This document shows, piece after piece, positions 58,641 through 64,000 of a stretch of 64,000 nt of DNA. The stretch covers positions 48,933,592 through 48,997,591 of the forward strand of contig CM070570.1 in assembly GCA_036346355.1 (NCBI GenBank), given 5' to 3'. This DNA comes from Rhipidocladum racemiflorum (Eukaryota; Streptophyta; Magnoliopsida; Poales; Poaceae). The translations under genes and the position numbers were made by a program. The notes beneath the pieces were generated by a model. The model searched no databases. It saw nothing but the letters and a program-made list of their open reading frames with translations, and was not told the DNA's origin. Each line of letters opens with the position of its first letter. Within the stretch, counting starts at the first letter, position 1.

Positions 58641-59455
58641 GGTATACCATTCAAATTATATATCTCAGCTGAAGTCAACAATCGGAGCGGTGCTGGTGCA
58701 AGAGGTCGGTGGTAGGGAGCAAGTAATATTTTACTTAAGCCGACGTTTAATTGATGCGGAAGCAAGGTATCCTCCCATCGAGAAGTTTTGTTTGTGCCTA
58801 TATTTTGCTTGCACCAAATTGAGGCATTACATACCGGCGTCGACTTGTATTGTTGTTTGCAAGGCCAATGTTATTAAATATATGTTATCAGCCCTGATAC
58901 TGAAAGGTCAACTTGGGAAATGTGCTTATAGGCTTACTGAGTTTGACTTAGCTTTTGAATCAGCTAAAGCGGTTAAAGGACAAGTGATAGTTGATTTACA
59001 TGACTATTGCCCACTTGGCGGCTATATTTTGATGGATTAGTTTGTAGAGAGGGTGATGGCATCAGAATAGTATTAATATCCTGAAGGGGTATAGTTTTGA
59101 GTTCGCATTTAGACTCAATCATCGATGCTTAAATAATCAAGAAGAATACGAGTGTTGCTTAGGCGTCTACATATGCTTAGTAACCTTGGAATCGACTCTG
59201 TTGAAACATTTGGAGATTCTCAGTTGGTGGTGCAACAAGTGCAAGGGGAGTACAATTGTTATGATGAGGTTTTGGTTAAGTACCTGGAACAGTGTCAAGA
59301 GTGCATCCGTACTTTTAGTACTTTTTTGATAGATCATATCCCTCATGAGCAGAATGAGAGAGCTAATTCATTATCACAACAGGCCTCGGGGTATAAGGTG
59401 TTTGATCGGCTAATTGATTGTGAAACAATCAAAAAATGGTATTGTGTATGGAGAT
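58641..59455 (+). pseudogene. RNase H domain of element G
   Basis: 58690-59040 carries EVGGREQVIFYLSRRLIDAEARY, then CLYFACTKLRHY, the connection and RNase H start. 59152-59457 carries VETFGDSQLVVQQVQGEYNCYD and HEQNERANSLSQQASG (RNase H end). A stop at 59038 and a frame change separate them. Confidence 0.8.
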
Positions 59456-60718
59456 AGCCGATTGGCGCTCAAGAATATTGGCTTACCTATCGGATCCTTC
59501 TCAGCCAGTAGACAAAAAGACTAAACTGCAGGCCTTGAAGTATGTCATGCTCGATAATGTACTGTATTATCAAACTTTGGAAGGATTGTTTTTGAGATGT
59601 CTTGGTGTTGAGGAAGCCAAAACTACGATGGGAGAGGTTCATGAGGGGATCTGTGGAACACATTAGTGGGCTTACAAAATGAAATGGTTGCTGAGACATA
59701 CTAGTTATTATTGGCCGACGATGTTGAAAGATTATTTCAAGTACTACAAGGGATGTTAGGATTTTCAAAAGTTCAGGAATGTGCAGATTGCGCCTGCTGT
59801 GAGTCTACACCTGATTGTGAAGCCTTGGCCATTTAGAGAAGGGGGTATTGATATAATTGGTCAAATATATCCTGTGTCGTCCAAAGGACACAAATTCATA
59901 TTAGCTGCGACCGATTATTTCTCCAAATGGGTTGAGGCTATCCCGTTGAAAAAGGTGACTGGTATTAAGGTGATGGCATTTGTCCAAGTGGACATTATCT
60001 ATCGGTTTGGAATTCCTCAAATGATCACAACCGATTAGGGTATTGTGTTCATGTCTGAAGCATTTCGGGTTTTGCTAAGAGTTTTGGAATTAGATTATTA
60101 AATTCATCACCATACTATGCACAAGCTAATGGACAAGTGGAGTCATCAAATAAAATTTTGATCAAGTTGATCAAATGAAAAATTGATGATAAGCCTCAGA
60201 GTTGGCATACGACGCTAGCTGATGCATTGTGGTCGTATCGGATTGTGTGTCATAGGGTCACTAAGGTTTCACCTTATCTGCTTGTGTATGGGCAAGAAGT
60301 TGTATTGCCGATAGAAATCGGTGTAAATTCATTAAGAATTGCTAAACAAGATGAATTATCAGCTTAGGATTACAAAGATTTATTGATTGATAACTTAGAT
60401 GACTTGGCTGAGTTGAGATTGCGGACGATGGAAAAGATTGAGAAGAATAAAGCTAGGGTTGCGAGAGCCTACAATAAGAACGTAGTGCCTAAATCGTTTA
60501 ATGAAGCCAAATTGGTTTGGAAAACGATTTTGCCCGTAGGTTCCAAAGATTGCCAATATTGAAAGTGGTCCCAAACGTGGGAAGGGTCATATAGGATTAA
60601 TCGGCTAGTTCAAAGGAATTCTTATATATTGGAAACTTTGGAAGGTGAAATGTTTTCTAAAGCTATCAATGGGAAATATTTGAAGAAGTACTACCCTAGT
60701 GTCTGGGTTGGATCTTGA
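59456..60718 (+). pseudogene. Integrase of element G, stop next to the second Asp
   Basis: Zinc-finger region at 59580-59770 (LEGLFLRCLGVEEA, HEGICGTH), core from 59781: GGIDIIGQIYPVS (first Asp) and FGIPQMITTD (second Asp). The codon right after ITTD is TAG where the family has Gln. The third catalytic residue survives in QANGQVESSNK (about 60120). The remaining part to TGA at 60716-60718 has further stops but keeps an integrase C-terminus (SYRINRLV, KYLKKYYPSV). Confidence 0.82.
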
Positions 60719-60959
60719 TCGGTTGAAAGGTTTCTGAGGTTGATTGTTAAGACGAAAGATTCCATATAGCCGATCAAAGATCAGACCAAATTAACTCGTT
60801 GCTGTTAATTCTGGTTATATGGCTGATGGGAAACATCGTCCTTAGGGTATAAATAGTTCAATAAATAAAGTGATGAGTAAATGAAGGCGGGAGGTTAAAA
60901 GGCCAATTCATAACTTAATGTGCAAAAGGTACAGTCCAAAATTCGAAACAGACCAGGAA
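60719..60959. other. Spacer between pol and the antisense ORF of element G
   Basis: No coding recognised. Confidence 0.5.
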
Positions 60960-61620
60960 TCAACATGAAGGTTCAGGGTTAACACCCAAGCCAGATAACA
61001 TAGCTAGAGCACTGGCAAGGATATTATCGATTTCATCGACAATCTTGCGGCCTTCATCGGCGGTACCCATTATCGGGGTCACTTTGGTCGATTGCGTCCA
61101 AACGGCAGCAACACTCTCGACCAAAGCAACCCTTTGTTCTATGAGTGAAGATAAGAGACTGGTGATCTTGGGAGCGGGAGCCACATTAGCCCATTTAGCA
61201 TTAACCTTCGCTAGTTCGGCTTCCAAAGACCTCTTAGAGGTTTCCAGAGCCGACGCACGTTCCTTGACCTCTTTGAAATTCTTGTTGTCTTCATCGAATC
61301 TCGCTTTCTGGGATTTTATGTTAGTCACCAGCCGGTCCAACAACTCCTGGTCCTTCTTCTGAGCGATCCTTAACTGTAGCCATTGCTCTACCTCGTCAAC
61401 TGCTTGTTTCTTGTCATCAATAAAGCAGGCTTCAAGGAGGGCAGCAGTGGCGTGCTCTAGGAGTTCTGGCTTTACCGTGTCAACAGCGTCACAGATCAGT
61501 TGGGAGTTTCTCATAAGATCGGCTTTTGGAGTCAACAAGACTTCCAGAAGATGGAGTTTCTCCATGGCATCTGGTGCTGATAGCATGGGCTCCGGTGCAC
61601 CTTTAGCTTCTTGAAGGATA
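60960..61620 (-). pseudogene. Antisense coiled-coil ORF of element G, left part
   Basis: About 220 residues on the opposite strand to pol, ending in a natural TAA-type stop near 60960 (minus strand). Mostly long charged helices: DAVDTVKPELLEHATAAL, QKKDQELLDRLVTNIKS and LETSKRSLEAELAKVNAKW. Its position (between integrase and the missing 3' LTR), strand and coiled-coil C-terminus parallel the antisense ORF of element H, although I see no sequence identity by eye. The upstream exon continues on the other side of the hAT insertion. ORF translation extending to 61847 reads into the transposon and is not genuine. Confidence 0.65.
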
Positions 61621-61628
61621 GTGTCAAT

Positions 61629-63713
61629 TAGGGGTGAAAACGGGTCGGATACGGTCGGATATTGCCCATCCCATATCCTAACCCATATTATTATCCCGGA
61701 TTCGGAGTCGGATACGGATAGACCGGATACGGATACGAATTCGGAGTAGTTCGGATTCAAACATGGGACGGATACATGACGGATACGGATCGGAAACGGA
61801 TAATATAGTCGGATAGTATGCAAGGCAAAAAAAAATGAATGAACCATATGACATTCACATGAACCAATGAACTTTTCAACACAAGTACATACATAACATA
61901 ACTCTCACACGATGACACAATAACACACATACATGATCACATCGACATAATCATAATTCATACAAAAGTCCAACATAAGTGATCCATAGTAAGCTAGCGT
62001 TTGCGAGTAACATAGTAATGTATGAAATGAGGTAATAAAGTAGAGTGAGATATATGCGCAACTTGTAGCAATGAATTAGAGGTTGGTAAGCGTGATAGTA
62101 TCAGCACCGTAGATCAACTGATGATTCAAAATGAAGACGGACAATCGAAATGGAAACAAAAATTGTAACCTCTGGCGGGAAACGAATTTGTAAGGGGTTT
62201 GATGGAGAGCGCAAAAAAGTTTATATCTTAAAAAAAACTAGAAATGAAAAGTGCAATGTCCCAGCTTTATTTTGTTAGTGACAGAAGTTAGAAAGTAGTA
62301 CAATATAAAAATCTAAATGCAAGTTAGATAGAGCAGGTCATGATGGACCCACTCTAACTTATCTGTATTACAAAAATGTTAATAGATATTGTTGACGTAA
62401 TGTATTGGGTCCATATGTGCATGAATCATGGGAACTTTGGTCCTAAGACAAACACAAGAAAAATCAGTGCTGTAAAATAGAAATATGAGTATCGTATATA
62501 GCTGTCCAGATGTGTTCATATCAGCAGTCCATGCAGTGCAAGATTGTCCACAAACCTACTTAATTATAAAGCGTCAACATAGACTTACTTCAATCCATTC
62601 ATCACAAAAGTTAAAAATCTGCCGACGGTAAAGGCTGACATGAGTGGTATTGTGGTAACAGTGCAAGCATTCATCAAGCAACTGAAATAGGCAATATATA
62701 TAAAAAATGTTAGGCGGTAAGACTAATAGATGAGTAATATTATTCACATGCAAACTTTACAGTAAGGCAGAAATCGTTGGAAGGCAGCAGAAACTTACAC
62801 ATTGTAGTGATGATTACCACAGCCTAGAAATATACCAAGATGCTAGCTCGCCACTTTCTCGCCACTCAGATTCAAATTTGGGTTTGTTTATAAGATGCTA
62901 GCTTCTATTCCAAATTTTAGTACACCTAAAAACTCGGATTAAACCGTCCTGATTATTACAAAATTACTAATTCAATCTAAGCAAATCTCCTATAGATCTC
63001 TACACCGAAACTTCAACTAATCAGCTAATCAACTAACATAACCCAAAATCTTCTTCTGAAGAATTCATACAGCCGTACATGAAAGCATAGGCAACAACGA
63101 GGTCATGAAGCGAAACAACCACCAAAACGAGAATAAAATTTCAGATCTAGAGGGCGTAGGGCCATGGACCTCCGTAGTCAGGGCGCGCGTGCTTGAGCGG
63201 CGACGCGGCGACCTGCTGCGCCATCGTGGCCTGCGGTGACAAGGGCGGAGGGCGCCGTGGAGACGGCTCGGCGATGCTATGGAGGGCGCGAGGGCGGACT
63301 GGCGGAGGGCGCCGTGGACGACGGGTCGGCGGAGGGTGCAAGGACGAGGGCAGAGGGCGTGGTAGACGACGGCTTGGCGACGGTGGCGTTCAGATCTGAG
63401 GACTGAGGAGCAGTCAACCCGAGGAACTACCGAATGAGGAACGAGGAATTGAGGATTACTGGATTAGGTCATGGAAACCACCAGTGCATAGTGCCGGATA
63501 TCTGGATAGAATTACGGGAAAATATCCAGATTAAATATGGGAATTGTCCGTATCCGACGGATATTTGACGCCCCGAATTCGTATCTGTATCCGTATTTGA
63601 CTATCCGGATCCGATCCGGATCCGACCAGATATAAAATCTTCCTCCCGGATCCAGTTTTTTTCGGATTCGGTTCCGGATCGAGCGGGAAATATCCAACCC
63701 GTTTTCACCCCTA
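61629..63713. mobile_element. hAT non-autonomous element, 2.09 kb
   Basis: The ends are TAGGGGTGAAAACGGGT and ACCCGTTTTCACCCCTA, with an exact 8-bp duplication GTGTCAAT (61621-61628 and 63714-63721). Both ends have about 200 bp of subterminal CGGATACGGAT-type repeats, in opposite orientation, which is typical of hAT transposase-binding arrays. The centre (61860-63140) is AT-rich and non-coding; a GC-rich island lies at 63147-63400. No transposase. Confidence 0.93.
63147..63400 (-). other. GC-rich island inside the hAT element, possible gene capture
   Basis: A sharp GC-rich block between AT-rich and repeat DNA, open on the minus strand for 64 residues (Pro/Arg-rich, then MAQQVAASPLKHARPDYG). 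The sequence to its left, 62900-63140, is not repeat-like. The composition fits a captured 5' gene end, but no domain is recognised. Confidence 0.3.
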
Positions 63714-63721
63714 GTGTCAAT

Positions 63722-64000
63722 GGTTGTTGGATGGCATTCCTCCTCCTCTACAGCACTATCAATATCGGACATGTCAAAGCCAAACATGTCATGGACGCTT
63801 GATGCCGACTCGACAATGGCCTTGAAAGTTGCGAGTGTTGGTGTTGTTGGCTAAGGCGATTCTGGAGACAGGTCGTGTCGACGATTGGGGAACTGACCCC
63901 CGCCGAGCTTACTTGTTGAATGTGGGATCAACCGAAGCCCCTTTCTGCCAAAGGTGTAACATCGAAGATGCGGGAGATGGTCCCTTAGAACAGACAGAAA
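63722..64000 (-). pseudogene. Antisense ORF of element G, upstream part
   Basis: Continuation of the minus-strand ORF across the hAT insertion. FGFDMSDIDSAVEEEECH sits at 63727-63781 and the frame joins 61620 once the transposon is removed. Only the first about 60 residues leftward of 63787 look coding; the rest up to the window edge is uncertain. Confidence 0.5.

Larger units (their letters stand above)
53352..64000 (+). mobile_element. Gypsy element G, decayed, runs off the window
   Basis: Partial LTR (53352 to about 53843), a primer site, gag, protease, RT, RNase H, integrase, then an antisense ORF that continues to the right edge. Gene order is Gypsy; the antisense ORF after pol again suggests the Tat lineage, though RT wording differs from element H. 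Many stops and frameshifts show it is much older than H. The hAT element at 61629-63713 is inserted in it. The 3' LTR is outside the window. Confidence 0.82.

Noticed and set aside
61621..61847. N-terminal extension of the antisense ORF of element G
   Set aside because: The frame runs by chance into the end of the inserted hAT element; the true upstream part lies beyond 63721.
38420..64000. Possible endogenous pararetrovirus
   Set aside because: Gene order with integrase after RNase H, LTRs, tRNA-Asp or similar primer sites and target duplications are those of Ty3/Gypsy retrotransposons; no movement-protein or coat features.

Overview
This is plant nuclear DNA, almost certainly from a grass (Poaceae). 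The evidence is a three-exon R2R3-MYB gene with the plant exon layout and stacked, mutually nested Ty3/Gypsy elements of the long-LTR types common in grasses. Small CACTA, hAT, PIF/Harbinger, Mutator-like and Stowaway elements are also typical of grass intergenic DNA. There is no bacterial, organellar or rRNA sequence. I see one intact host gene in 64 kb.

Layout. 1-22 kb is a nest of old LTR elements. A decayed Gypsy element of the Tekay/Del type (5' LTR ending at 6991, initiator-Met primer site, gag, protease, start of RT) carries two solo LTRs: 7366-9555 with target duplication GTGCC, and 11200-14732 with TTTGA. To its left lies an inverted, truncated LTR of the same family carrying another solo LTR (433-2602), then a CACTA end. 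To its right is the 3' end of another Gypsy element: a polypurine tract, then an LTR at 16797-22043 split by a 3.0 kb LTR (17865-20899, duplication TGTAA). 22.8-27.3 kb holds a 2.6 kb PIF/Harbinger-like element, a Stowaway MITE and AT-rich tandem repeats.

27.3-29.5 kb is the genic island: an R2R3-MYB transcription factor with exons 28105-28243, 28308-28437 and 28734-29457 (330 aa). A Mutator-type fold-back MITE sits about 370 bp after its stop codon. 30-38 kb is non-coding: an inverted pair of low-complexity repeats, a CACTA MITE containing a tRNA-like segment, a purine tract and a tandem array. It ends in a Copia gag fragment.

38420-50213 is a structurally complete 11.8 kb Gypsy element of the Tat (RIRE2/Grande-like) type, inserted into the Copia fragment with an exact GTAAT duplication. 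It has two similar LTRs, a tRNA-Asp-like primer site, gag-pol on the + strand, and a long intron-containing ORF on the opposite strand between pol and the 3' LTR. Next come a tRNA-like segment, a hAT transposase C-terminal fragment and a second copy of the long Tekay-type LTR. The window ends in another degenerate Gypsy element (53.35 kb to the edge) with its own antisense coiled-coil ORF, interrupted by a 2.1 kb non-autonomous hAT element (61629-63713, 8-bp duplication).

None of the retroelement polyproteins is open end to end, so current autonomy is unlikely. Apart from the MYB gene, the main biological content is the insertion history (seven insertions with exact duplications plus one near-exact) and the two antisense ORFs. 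I found no convincing novel gene system.
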